Made by a program: the position numbers and the translations under genes
Source: a virus
Reading direction: 5' to 3' (one strand)
DNA: 44,190 bases
IMG/VR virus record: IMGVR_UViG_3300046000_007076
Location: 1 to 44,190 of that record
Shown here: positions 20,871-30,500 of the stretch, piece by piece
How positions within the stretch are numbered: the stretch's first letter is position 1
Layout of the letters: each line of letters begins with the position of its first letter
Notes under the pieces: model-generated
What the model saw: the letters and a program-made list of their open reading frames with translations, nothing else
What the model was told of the DNA's origin: nothing
Databases searched by the model: none

Positions 20871-22259
20871 CTAAAACGGTCCGCCACCACTGTCACCATT
20901 ATTAAAGGGGGCAGCAGTGTAGGTACCGGTGAACGCTGTTCCGGTTTGCTCTTGCTCTCCACCAGATATGATTTGTTGAACTATATCTATTACAGGGGTG
21001 TTTGGCGGGGCATCTATAATTGCGTTGATAATTTCAGGCTCGATAGAAGGCGGGATAATTATCGGTGGTAGTCCTGGTGGAACAACGGTGCCGACAATTG
21101 CTTTAACTTCCGGAGATTCTATTCTAATGCTAACCGCATTCTCTTCAAATATCGGATAATATGTTTTACTATTTGTAGGGCCAGGATTGGCATTATATAT
21201 AGGAACAGTAAGTGATCGGTATGAGTTTGGGAATATTTTTTTAATATTCAGCAAGTCGGCCAATGAGTCTAGCCCCTCTGTTTTACAATTTAACGGGACT
21301 AATATATCTGCCAAGTCTTGACCAACAATTATTAAAAATGCGCCGTATATCCGTTGTTCTTGTTCCTTACTAATAGAAGCTGCTGTGCCCCTGGTAATAG
21401 CATCAATTTCGGAACTGATCAATCCAGCCGATAGCAATGCCACACTCAGTGATTGTGTTTGCGCATTGTATTTTTTAATAGTTTGTAACAATACCGAAGG
21501 TAATCCAAACTTCAAAATCTTTGATAGATCAATAATTTTACCAGCAGTAATACAATCTTGACCAAATGCAGTTGTTGACAAGCTAACACCAGTGATATCA
21601 GCACTTATCAAATCATTCATATTGCTGTAGGTGCCTTCTAAGAAGGTTTGTCCTTGCTTCATCGCATTGATAGCAGTGTTAGAATAGCGTACAAATCCAT
21701 CAAGTGTTAAGAAGGATGATACAAAATCTTTGTATTCTGGCATTCCGGCGCCGGCTGGTATGCCATTCCAATTAAACTCATTCCAAGCCTGCAATGCTGG
21801 TAATCGTAAGTAACCCCACTGAGTTACACTTTTGTTCGCATTATTAGTGTTGTAAGGTATCCAAGTTGCGCTTTGTCCTTGCCCAGTATCGCCTACTTCA
21901 CTATATCCAGTAGTAGCTTCACCTTGCCATCTAGCTGAGGGATCGGATACTATGTAAGTAGTTGGTTTACTATCACCTAATGCCGGTATCGTGCCAGCCC
22001 CAATTGAAATTAAATTGTCATAGGTTGATGTTCCGGTGGGGGTCTGCGCCACCACTCCTCTAGTATAAGCATCATTGATTGCATAAGCAAGCAATCGAAG
22101 ACAAGTTCCTCCAACCACAGTGCCCATTGTGTAATCAGTGTTTGTTTTGCTAGTGCCCATATAACCCTGAGCGACCGGATTAATGTAAAACCCTACATTT
22201 TGTAATAGGGATCCGTTTACATTAACGCCCAGTGGGCTTTGTTTACCAGACTGGCTCAT
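20871..22259 (-). CDS. Virion structural protein, unassigned (462 aa)
   Basis: Starts MSQSGKQSPLGVNVNGSLL; has a globular N-terminal two thirds with NPVAQGYMG and RLPALQAWNEFNW, then a Pro/Ile-rich linker (about 395-425) and a Gly-rich end. It overlaps the PAAR gene by ATGA and is followed at 15 nt by the 614-aa protein. This order (PAAR, then two large proteins) suggests a spike or baseplate module. No family is recognised. Confidence 0.6.
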   Translation of the reverse strand: MSQSGKQSPLGVNVNGSLLQNVGFYINPVAQGYMGTSKTNTDYTMGTVVGGTCLRLLAYAINDAYTRGVVAQTPTGTSTYDNLISIGAGTIPALGDSKPTTYIVSDPSARWQGEATTGYSEVGDTGQGQSATWIPYNTNNANKSVTQWGYLRLPALQAWNEFNWNGIPAGAGMPEYKDFVSSFLTLDGFVRYSNTAINAMKQGQTFLEGTYSNMNDLISADITGVSLSTTAFGQDCITAGKIIDLSKILKFGLPSVLLQTIKKYNAQTQSLSVALLSAGLISSEIDAITRGTAASISKEQEQRIYGAFLIIVGQDLADILVPLNCKTEGLDSLADLLNIKKIFPNSYRSLTVPIYNANPGPTNSKTYYPIFEENAVSIRIESPEVKAIVGTVVPPGLPPIIIPPSIEPEIINAIIDAPPNTPVIDIVQQIISGGEQEQTGTAFTGTYTAAPFNNGDSGGGPF

Positions 22260-22540
22260 GGGCAGAATACGTCCGGGCTACCTTCAATAATAGTGTGACC
22301 ACAGGTATTACCTGAACCTACTCGTAAGACAGGGTCACCCTCACAAATAACAGTGGGGCTACCATCTGTAGTTTGTGCTGCCTGATGTGGCGGGTGTGGT
22401 TTTCTTCCAAACGGGGCGTGCGAGGTGATTGCGCTGAGATGCAGTCCCACGGGAATTCCATTAGCAAACACCGTACCTGCTCCCCTGATTATGGTTCCAC
22501 CGGTAGTGTTTGCATCACCTTGTCTACTTAACTGTGCCAT
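22256..22540 (-). CDS. PAAR-repeat spike-tip protein (94 aa)
   Basis: Length and motifs of PAAR proteins: repeated strands with GAGTVFANGIPVG, SPTVICEGDPVLRVGS, CGHTIIEGSPDVFCP and His/Cys residues that coordinate the tip zinc. It would cap the membrane-piercing spike of a contractile tail. The start is ATG 22540; an open frame to 22576 would run into the promoter. The promoter-to-start distance (about 25 nt) supports 22540. Confidence 0.9.
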   Translation of the reverse strand: MAQLSRQGDANTTGGTIIRGAGTVFANGIPVGLHLSAITSHAPFGRKPHPPHQAAQTTDGSPTVICEGDPVLRVGSGNTCGHTIIEGSPDVFCP

Positions 22541-22565
22541 ATGTCTATATTGTCTTTCTATAGTA

Positions 22566-22572
22566 TATTTAT
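22566..22572 (-). promoter_or_regulatory. Late-type promoter element ATAAATA
   Basis: Minus-strand GCATAAATATAC, 25 nt before the PAAR ATG at 22540. It probably drives the spike/baseplate transcript. Confidence 0.55.
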
Positions 22573-22595
22573 GCATAGTTAACAGTGCTGGTATA

Positions 22596-22901
22596 TCAGC
22601 TTAGAATTAACTTTTTCTCTGGAACTTTGATACCAGTGGTCGCTTCCAAATATTTTAGTTTTACATTGTCATCGGTTGCTGCTACAATTGAAATACTTTT
22701 AGTGTTTAACATAAATTTACCTTTTGGATCCGCAGTGAACACACTAGGCACTAAACCTAAACCCTGTGGACCCGGAGCAATTGATACGGGTTCTTCTACT
22801 GTAATAAACCCGTTCATATCTGTGTCGCCTACTACTTTGGCTATTAATTCCTCACCACTGTTAAGTTTTAAGGTAACTACTGTTCCTATTGTGAATTTCA
22901 T
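22596..22901 (-). CDS. Lsm/Sm-like small phage protein (101 aa)
   Basis: The N-terminal strands GTVVTLKLNSGEELIAKVVG and a following DMNGFITVEEPV have the pattern of an Sm fold (strand, Gly-Glu turn, strand). Similar small Sm-like proteins accompany the nrd genes of several large marine phages, from memory. It may bind RNA, but no binding residues are proven. AAGGAATAC precedes the ATG. Confidence 0.6.
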   Translation of the reverse strand: MKFTIGTVVTLKLNSGEELIAKVVGDTDMNGFITVEEPVSIAPGPQGLGLVPSVFTADPKGKFMLNTKSISIVAATDDNVKLKYLEATTGIKVPEKKLILS

Positions 22902-22911
22902 TGTATTCCTT

Positions 22912-23136
22912 TTAATCTGCTAATTTTTGTTTGAGTTCAGTGAACCCACCCACAAGTTCTCCATCAATGAAGATTTGTGGTACCGTGCGGGCATTTGGTA
23001 CTGCCTCTAATAATTCTTCTTTGGTATAACCATCGCCTATTTTGCGTTCTTCAAATGGGATACCTTTTTGTGTTAGTAATGCCTTTGCTTGATCGCAAAA
23101 GGTACAATGGTATTTTGACCAAATAACTGCTTTCAT
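22912..23136 (-). CDS. Glutaredoxin (74 aa)
   Basis: Complete glutaredoxin: redox pair C11-T-F-C14, cis-Pro motif TVPQIF and the Gly-Gly turn (VGGFTEL). It reduces the ribonucleotide reductase encoded just upstream, which ends in a CxxC tail. AAGGAAAT precedes the ATG, 9 nt after the nrdB stop. Confidence 0.93.
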   Translation of the reverse strand: MKAVIWSKYHCTFCDQAKALLTQKGIPFEERKIGDGYTKEELLEAVPNARTVPQIFIDGELVGGFTELKQKLAD

Positions 23137-23145
23137 TTTATTTCC

Positions 23146-24246
23146 TTATAGTGCGGGTAATTCATCATAGTGTAATGATTCACTCATCACTCCCATAACA
23201 TAATTCGTGCTTTCTGTTTCCTGAAGAGCAGACTGTTTTTTACTTGTGTCAGTGTGTTTATTAAACCACGGAATAGGAGTAGTTTTGGGTGAGAGAGTTT
23301 GATACTTGATTCCAATTTCTTTCAATGCGCCCATTGCAGTGTAATCCACAAAGTCTTTGAGAATATTTGCGTTTAGTCCAATCACCGGGCCTTTGTTGAA
23401 TAGATAGTCTGCCCATTCTTTTTCTTCTCTAATAACATCCACATAAAGCTGATATACTTCGTGTTCGCATTCTTGTTTAACTGCTGCAAAGCGGCTGTCT
23501 TCTTTAACTACTTGGTTGATGATGTATGCTGTCCATCCCTTATGTAACAACTCATCTTGCAAGATTAAGCTGATGATATTACCATTACCCATAAAGAGTT
23601 TATTCTCAACCATTGCCAAGCTAGTAGCAAATGACACCATAAATCTAAATGCTTCTAGCGCATAGCTAGCGTGTAATGCCATCCAAATTGCTTTAATATG
23701 CTCACTTTCTACTACTGGTAGATGTAATTGTTTTTTACAGTTGAGGATATGCAATGCTTCATAGTAGTTACCCACACTTGAAGCCATATCAATGATTTGT
23801 TGAGTATCGTGTATGGTATTGAAGATATCTTTTGGAACATTGTAAATATTACGAATGATATGACTATAGCTCTTGCTATGAATATTTGTTTCAAAGAAGG
23901 TCCAGTTGTAAATCAATGCTTCAAGTTCAGGCAATGATACTACCGGCATAAAGACTTGACTTGGTGCTCGGCCCTGTAAGCTGTCTAATGCTGTTTGTCG
24001 CAATAGATTGCTAGTAAAGATATGCTTGACTGCGGCGCTGGCGTCCTTGAAGTCATTAGCATCTTTGCTTAAGCTAATCTCTTCTGGTTGCCAAAAGAAA
24101 CCACGGGCGGTTTGCTCAAAATCAGCAATCTTGGGATACTTGACCTCTTCAAATCTTTGGATGACCACCGGCCCAGCAGGATCCAGGAACATTTTACGGC
24201 GCAGATAATCTGTTTTAGTGTTTAGGTTGTATTGTTCTAGGCTCAT
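23146..24246 (-). CDS. nrdB: Class I ribonucleotide reductase small subunit (366 aa)
   Basis: Diiron/tyrosyl-radical subunit. Conserved segments are LDSLQGRAP with the first Asp ligand, PELEAL, the radical region IHSKSYSHI with the expected Tyr, LEAFRFMVSFA and LQDELLHKGW with ligand Glu and His. The Glu-to-His spacing before the Tyr is ETNIH, one residue longer than the ETIH of E. coli NrdB. The start is ATG 24246, overlapping the nrdA stop by ATGA; a TTG at 24255 is less likely. Confidence 0.95.
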   Translation of the reverse strand: MSLEQYNLNTKTDYLRRKMFLDPAGPVVIQRFEEVKYPKIADFEQTARGFFWQPEEISLSKDANDFKDASAAVKHIFTSNLLRQTALDSLQGRAPSQVFMPVVSLPELEALIYNWTFFETNIHSKSYSHIIRNIYNVPKDIFNTIHDTQQIIDMASSVGNYYEALHILNCKKQLHLPVVESEHIKAIWMALHASYALEAFRFMVSFATSLAMVENKLFMGNGNIISLILQDELLHKGWTAYIINQVVKEDSRFAAVKQECEHEVYQLYVDVIREEKEWADYLFNKGPVIGLNANILKDFVDYTAMGALKEIGIKYQTLSPKTTPIPWFNKHTDTSKKQSALQETESTNYVMGVMSESLHYDELPAL

Positions 24247-26555
24247 AGGGTGCAACTTTCACATGATTCTTCATCATCAAAATTAATAGGCATCAGAGGA
24301 GCAATTTCAGCCTCTGACTTTGATCCTTGCTTGTCAATTAAACTATAATACAGAGTTTTAAGCCCATATAAGTGAGCCTGCATTAAGTTCTTTGCAATCA
24401 AGGTAGAGGGCACTTTACGATCTGCAAAATGCTTTGGGGAGTAGAATGTATTAGTGCTGATACTTTGATCTATGTAGGCGGCCAACACTGCTGCTGTTTT
24501 CAAGTAGCCATCACAATCTTTTTGATCCCACATCAATTGATACTTCGATTTCAATTTGTGGTATTCGGGGACAACTTGTGTTAATGACCCTGCTTTGCTT
24601 TCTTTAACGCTAATCAAACTCATTGGCATTTCAATACCATTAGTGCTATTAATAACAACGCTTGAGCTTTCAACTGGAGCAATAGCCATTTGAGTAGCAT
24701 TCCTGACTCCATACTGTTTCATATTAGTGCGTAGTGTTTCCCAATCAAGTTCAGGTGCAAAGTTTGCTAACTCATTTACCCCTTTAGCCCTTAACTCCCA
24801 GGGGAATATTCCCTGACCATACCTAGTTTTATCGCTATGTAAACAAGGTCCACGTTCTTTAGCTACTTCTACAGTGGCTTCAGTCAAGTAAAATGCCTGA
24901 TGTTCCATCCAAGATTTAACTTCCTGCAATGCATCTTTCTCACCATATTTAAGGCCGCGCTTTGCGTGCCAATATGCTAGATTAGTAACACCAATGCCCA
25001 ATGGGCGAATTTCATCATTAGACAATTTGCTTTGGATACTCAAAAAATCTTGGTAATCTAATATGTTGTTGAGACTACGGGCGAGAATCTTACAGGCTCG
25101 CTTCATATCTTCTGGATTACGGAAACTTCCCCAATTAATGCTACCAAGTGTGCAGAGAGCTATCCTGCCGGTATCATCGTCTAAACGTTTAAATGATTTT
25201 GTAGGAAGTAGTATTTCTTGGCACAAATTGGATTGATAGATAGTATGAAATTCTGGATCAAACGGACCTTGAGCTTGAACATTATCAATATATGTAAGAT
25301 AAATTCTACCAGTATCAGTACGCTCTTTCAAAATTCCACTCTTAAACACCTCTTCCGCACTCATTGTTTTGGTGCGGAGATCGGTTCGTTGTTCGTATTT
25401 TACATACATTTCTTCAAATGCAGGTGTATCACGATAGAAGGCTTCATACAGTTCAGGGACTTGGTTGGGATCGAAGAAGGTTATTTGCTCACGATTTTTA
25501 AACCGTCTCCAGAAGAACGCATTTAGCACAACATTGTAGTCCATATGCCGAACTCTAGTTTCTTCTGTGCCTTGATTGTTTTTAAGCACAATGAGGTCAT
25601 CAAATTGATAGTGCCAAATTGGATATGTGATGGTCGCACTGGCGTTGCGGATCCCACCCTGCGAACAGCTACGCAGATCACCAAACCATTTCTTTAAGAA
25701 TGGAATCATACCTGTGTGCATAATCTCACCACCGCGAATGGGGCTACCTAGTGGGCGTAGTCGTCCAATTTCTAAACCAATGCCGGCGCGTTTGCTGGCA
25801 TACTTTGCCATCATTTCGCCACTAGCAAAAATACTGTCAAGATCATCATCACTGCGAATGAGGACACAACTAGAAAACTGCTTAGTGGGAGTGCCAAGCC
25901 CAGCAAGAACAGGAGTAGCGAGAGTGAATAAGCCGTCACTGGCTGCATTGTAATATTCCTTTATGTAACGCATTCTGGCAGACAAAGGTTCTTCTTTGTG
26001 GAAGACAGTGGCGGCTGCAACAATGTACCTAACCTGTGGCGTTTCGTAGCTTTGTTTGGTAGAGCGATTTTTTACTAGATATTTCTCAATCAGTTGCTCA
26101 ATGGCGGCATAACTATATTGCTCGTCTTTAGAATGATCAATGAACGAATCCATTTTATCCCATTCCTCTTCAGTATACCACACCAGCAACTCAGCGGTAT
26201 AGAGTCCTGTTTCTACGTTTGTTTTTACAATATCAAACAAACGGGGAGGCTCGTATCCACCATACACATCTTTGCGCAACATAGATAGTCGTTGTTTACC
26301 TGCCACGTATTGATAATTAGTGTGACCAACATCTGGATTTGATTCTACATCTATCAAGTCTACGATAGCTCTAAGCGTGATACCGTCGATTTCCTGTGTG
26401 GTTATACCATCGTAGAAATGCGGCTGCGCTTTGATTTCTATCATAGATTGGCTGACATCCGCTATCCCTGTACAGATTTTAGCGATTTGCGATTGCCATT
26501 TTTCTATAGTAAGCTGCTCTATTAATCCAGAACGTTTAGTGACATTTATCTTCAT
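24243..26555 (-). CDS. nrdA: Class I ribonucleotide reductase large subunit (770 aa)
   Basis: Full-length subunit with an N-terminal ATP-cone (about 1-90: VTKRSG...YDGITTQEI), the substrate-site cysteines in FSSCVLI, NLCQEI and ALCTLGS, and a redox-active C-terminal pair C765-x2-C768 (CESCTL). It makes dNDPs with NrdB for phage DNA replication, with the reducing power from the glutaredoxin downstream. AGGTAAG precedes the ATG, 13 nt after the sulfotransferase stop. Confidence 0.97.
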   Translation of the reverse strand: MKINVTKRSGLIEQLTIEKWQSQIAKICTGIADVSQSMIEIKAQPHFYDGITTQEIDGITLRAIVDLIDVESNPDVGHTNYQYVAGKQRLSMLRKDVYGGYEPPRLFDIVKTNVETGLYTAELLVWYTEEEWDKMDSFIDHSKDEQYSYAAIEQLIEKYLVKNRSTKQSYETPQVRYIVAAATVFHKEEPLSARMRYIKEYYNAASDGLFTLATPVLAGLGTPTKQFSSCVLIRSDDDLDSIFASGEMMAKYASKRAGIGLEIGRLRPLGSPIRGGEIMHTGMIPFLKKWFGDLRSCSQGGIRNASATITYPIWHYQFDDLIVLKNNQGTEETRVRHMDYNVVLNAFFWRRFKNREQITFFDPNQVPELYEAFYRDTPAFEEMYVKYEQRTDLRTKTMSAEEVFKSGILKERTDTGRIYLTYIDNVQAQGPFDPEFHTIYQSNLCQEILLPTKSFKRLDDDTGRIALCTLGSINWGSFRNPEDMKRACKILARSLNNILDYQDFLSIQSKLSNDEIRPLGIGVTNLAYWHAKRGLKYGEKDALQEVKSWMEHQAFYLTEATVEVAKERGPCLHSDKTRYGQGIFPWELRAKGVNELANFAPELDWETLRTNMKQYGVRNATQMAIAPVESSSVVINSTNGIEMPMSLISVKESKAGSLTQVVPEYHKLKSKYQLMWDQKDCDGYLKTAAVLAAYIDQSISTNTFYSPKHFADRKVPSTLIAKNLMQAHLYGLKTLYYSLIDKQGSKSEAEIAPLMPINFDDEESCESCTL

Positions 26556-26568
26556 ATCTTACCTATTG

Positions 26569-27438
26569 TTATGTTGTTGTATTGGTATTACTTGCATCGA
26601 AGTCTCTCCAGAACTCAGCATCGACACACGATTTAATGACGCCAGCTGGCAGAATATCATGAGGACTGGGTGACAACCGAGAAATATCAGGGCGAACTTG
26701 GTGCATATCAGCAAATCCATACACATCCATATCCTGTTCGGGGTGAACATTTACTATGTTGGTAAAATCGTGATCATAGTATTTCTCACCCAAAAACTGA
26801 TAGAGTTTACGCATAACTTCTTTGGGGGTTCTAATCAGGTCGTTATACTCAACAAAGTGTAGCATATCGGATTTACCATCTACTAATAGTTGCTTAATAG
26901 CGTCATATGATTGCCCAATGATTCCGGGTCCTACCAATGCCCGGCAGCGTTCAGTATCGTTCAACTCTACGTTAGCCTGAATCAACATTTTATCAATGAA
27001 ATTGATTTTTTCACCATTAAATGGATTTCGCCGGCACATGGTGATGAATGAAGTTAAAATTTCATCTATGTTGCGAACTGGGCAGATAATTTTTGGAGTG
27101 GTATTTAAGTATCCAGTAATGTAGTGGGGACGATTTACCCAAGCTCGATTTTTATCGATAATGATTGGACGATCTACATCACTGTAAAAGTTATCAATAA
27201 TAGAACCAATTATTTTATTAGCTTCTATTGGCTTGGGGAAAGCTCGGAATAGTTCATCTGTGCGAATATGAGTGTCTAGATTAAGCATTAAGCCGTGGAC
27301 TGGGCTACTTGGGCCACTGTGAATACGAGGATTTTGATTTAAGATAGATGAAAGCAAAGTGCTACCACTGCGGGGTAGTCCGGCCATAAAGTAAAACGTT
27401 TTTTTGATAGAGCTATTTTGGTTCAGTATAGTAGTCAT
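26569..27438 (-). CDS. Sulfotransferase family protein (289 aa)
   Basis: GLPRSGSTLLSS at residues 20-31 is a textbook PAPS-binding loop. FCPVR-like and RNxDEILTSFI segments (about 125-140) match the 3'-phosphate-binding strand and helix of the family, and VEYNDLIRTP (about 213-222) the C-terminal conserved element. It would transfer sulfate from PAPS to a hydroxyl on a small molecule, glycan or protein. It is first in the nrd operon and distinct from the shorter sulfotransferase-like protein at 1670-2335. Confidence 0.88.
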   Translation of the reverse strand: MTTILNQNSSIKKTFYFMAGLPRSGSTLLSSILNQNPRIHSGPSSPVHGLMLNLDTHIRTDELFRAFPKPIEANKIIGSIIDNFYSDVDRPIIIDKNRAWVNRPHYITGYLNTTPKIICPVRNIDEILTSFITMCRRNPFNGEKINFIDKMLIQANVELNDTERCRALVGPGIIGQSYDAIKQLLVDGKSDMLHFVEYNDLIRTPKEVMRKLYQFLGEKYYDHDFTNIVNVHPEQDMDVYGFADMHQVRPDISRLSPSPHDILPAGVIKSCVDAEFWRDFDASNTNTTT

Positions 27439-27453
27439 ATATTATAATATCGT

Positions 27454-27520
27454 AGAGTATACTACTTAGCACCGCGCAAGTTCCGTAATTAAATACATAT
27501 TTTGCGCGGCAAGATACTCT
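27454..27520. other. Large imperfect stem-loop in the nrd-operon leader
   Basis: Inner arms CCGCGCAA (27472-27479) and TTGCGCGG (27502-27509) pair perfectly with a 22-nt loop. Outer arms AGAGTAT (27454-27460) and ATACTCT (27514-27520) extend the stem after an internal bulge. It lies between the end of the fibre gene and the sulfotransferase start, without a U-run. It may act as an mRNA leader structure, an operator or a weak terminator. Confidence 0.55.
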
Positions 27521-27531
27521 AACTTTTTATA

Positions 27532-27540
27532 AGTATAACA
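27532..27540 (-). promoter_or_regulatory. Possible extended -10 promoter for the nrd operon
   Basis: Minus-strand TGTTATACT fits TGnTATAAT with one mismatch; no good -35. The start would be near 27525, just ahead of the stem-loop, giving an 85-90 nt structured leader before the sulfotransferase ATG. Confidence 0.4.
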
Positions 27541-27585
27541 CTTGTGGTATGACAGGAGAAGAGTGATTGGGTCAACTACATTTAT

Positions 27586-30500
27586 TTAAAAGAATGCCAT
27601 CCCTGAAAAAGCAGAAGAATTAATAAAATGCCAGCCTGTGCTGCCGCCGTTGTCTACTGCAGTGTAACCAAGATACCATCCCGCCCCGCCAGTAGTAGAT
27701 GAGTTAAGTAAACTAACATATGGTATGTTTTGTAAATAAACTCCATTATTAGTGAGATTTCCTTGCAGGTACGCCGGCGAGCCAGAAACTCCGGTGATAC
27801 TCAAATTACCAACTGTTGGTGTGGCAGTAAACTTAAATCCGGCTGGTGTAACTGTATTTGTCAATGTACGGACTGTAGTAGCTGTGGTTAAATTTAACCA
27901 ATTTGTACCATCGCCACCACTTGACGGCGTGAATGTTCCTGAATTTGTCAGTTGATTGACTGTTTGTCCCGAACCAAATGCTGCATATTTCTCGCCGGCT
28001 CCACTGAAAGCAATAGTTGAAGTTCCTGCGTCAATAGTAGCACCAGAAATCATATTCCATCCTGTACTGGCTCCACTTCCCAGCATATTCCAAGTACTTG
28101 CACCACACGTAATTGAACCCGCACTATTAACTGTTAACAATGTACTGACATTCATTGTATATCCAGCAGAAGCAAAGCCCGAGTTCACTACCATATCGGT
28201 AAATAATATATTACTAGCAGCAGTTAATGTTTTGTCATTAACAGTTACCAAGGGAAGGGCAAAACTAGTTGTATTGGTTGATATAGTAGCAGCAGGACTT
28301 GAATTAAAAGTAAACGTAACTGTACTTGGTATACCTGTTGCAGAGAAAGTCCATACTAAATTTCCACCAATATAAAATATGAAACTTGCAGTAGGCGTAT
28401 AATTGTTAATAGTCAAATTTCTAGTAGTAAATGGAGAGGTTAATGTATACGCTGTTGCATTTTCTTGTAGATAGAAGTTAGGTTGATCTGCATATTTTCT
28501 ACTAGTACTACCGTTTACAACAGTACCACCTCTAATGGTTACTTGCCCAGTACCAGAACATGTTAAGTAATTACTATCTGTTGCACTCCACGGTGTTCCT
28601 GTTGTTGCAGCAATAATAATATCATTAGCACCAAAAGAGATATACTTAGCATTAGCATTATTAGTTACTGTATATGAAGTTTTCACATTCAATGAGTAAC
28701 TAGTAAGATCAAGAGTTCCATTAGTATGCACAAATGTAGTTGCCCCAGTGGGGTATGTCAATTGTATGGTATTAGGCTGATTGATTGTTAATGATCCAAG
28801 CGTAAGTAGTGCCGGCCCCCAAGGAGTATCAGTTGCTGTTTGCAAAGTTTGCGCACCACCATCTGGTCTGCCCATAATAATAGGAATAGCACTCCAATAG
28901 GGTGAGAAATCTGTTTGACCTAAGGCAAATCCGGGATTATTGGATAATATTACATTTCCATATATAGTAAGTGTTGGTGTGCCAGTTGGATAATATGCAT
29001 TGTTAAGGTAACCTAGACTATTTACAAAGTTTCGCATTGTACCTGTGGTGAAGGCAGCATTAATTAACAGAGTGATGTTTATGGCATTATTTTGATCAAG
29101 TGTACCTAAAGATACTGTACCTGATCCTTGTAAATATGCGCCACCACCTGTAGTGCTTGTAGTAAGTCCGGTAGTAGTTGCTAAATTCCAAACTCCAACA
29201 CCTGATGTTATTATGTTATAATTACCAAAATTTATAGACCGTGCTGAAGCCCCAGTACATAGGAATGCCGCAGCAGTTAAATCTTGATAAAGAACTAAAT
29301 TACCAAGTGTAAGATTAACGCCACTTGTTGTGTTTGTAGCAACTACATCATAGGAGTAGTATTGTGCTCCAGATCCACTTAATACTAGATTGCCAGTCCT
29401 TACGTAGGTAATAGTATAATATGACGATGCACCAGATAATGTAATTGTGGTTGTTGCTGTACAATTTGTAAGAGCATAATTTACAGTAGTACCAGATAAT
29501 GTGATAGATGCCGCTGTTACTAATGTAAGATTGTGTGTGGAACCAGTACCAGACGCAGTAAGTAAGCCAGTAAAACCAACATCATAGTAGTTGAAAGTTC
29601 CAGTCCCAGTATAAGACCCACTTGCTGCGCGTACATAATTCATAGTATGAGTGGTATCAGTTCCACCTATCGTATGAGCTCCTGTAAGTTGAAAGTCATC
29701 ATAAGTACAAGCAGCAAAATTAGTACCGTTATAGGTTGCACTTGCTGCGCGTGCATAAATGAAATAATGGTTTGCTTGCGATCCACCATAAGTCAATACA
29801 CCGACTATATTAAGATTCCCATAGTCGTAAGTTGAAAAACCTCCAGTAAAATTCCCAGTAGTCGCATAAACATTAGTTAATGTCCAATGGGCGCTTGCAG
29901 TAGTAAAATTAACAACACTAACACGGTAATTGAAATCATAAGTATAATAATCTATTCCGGTCATATTCAACGTAAGCCCGGTCAGGTTCTGAGTAATTAA
30001 ACTTCCTCCCCAGGCATACACTGATTTTAGCACGGTAACCACCGATGCAGTTGTTATCGTTACATTGTTTATTAAAACTAAGTTTCGTACTGTTCCACTA
30101 GTAATACTAGTACTTGCACCTTCGCCAACGTATACATTGAATGCACCATTTGCAAGGGTCATTGTACCAAACAAGCTACCGGTAACCGGGGCGGTGCCGG
30201 TTATTTTAAATCCACAAGTATTACTTCCAGAACCCTGACCAGAATAATTCATACTATCAGTAGTGTTTGTTGTTAGCCCCGTTGAGTTTGATATGCGGAG
30301 CGTGCCATCGACTCCGGTACATACAATAAAAGAATCAAAAAATGTATTCCAATTAATTACCCTAGCAGTTGTTACCGCAGATGTAAACGTTCTACAAATT
30401 ATCGTTGTATGGAACAGATCCTCGAACGCTATTGTACCTGCACTAAATACCAGTGTTCCTGTTAATTGTATATCTGCTGGGTTAGAACCATCATTAATAT

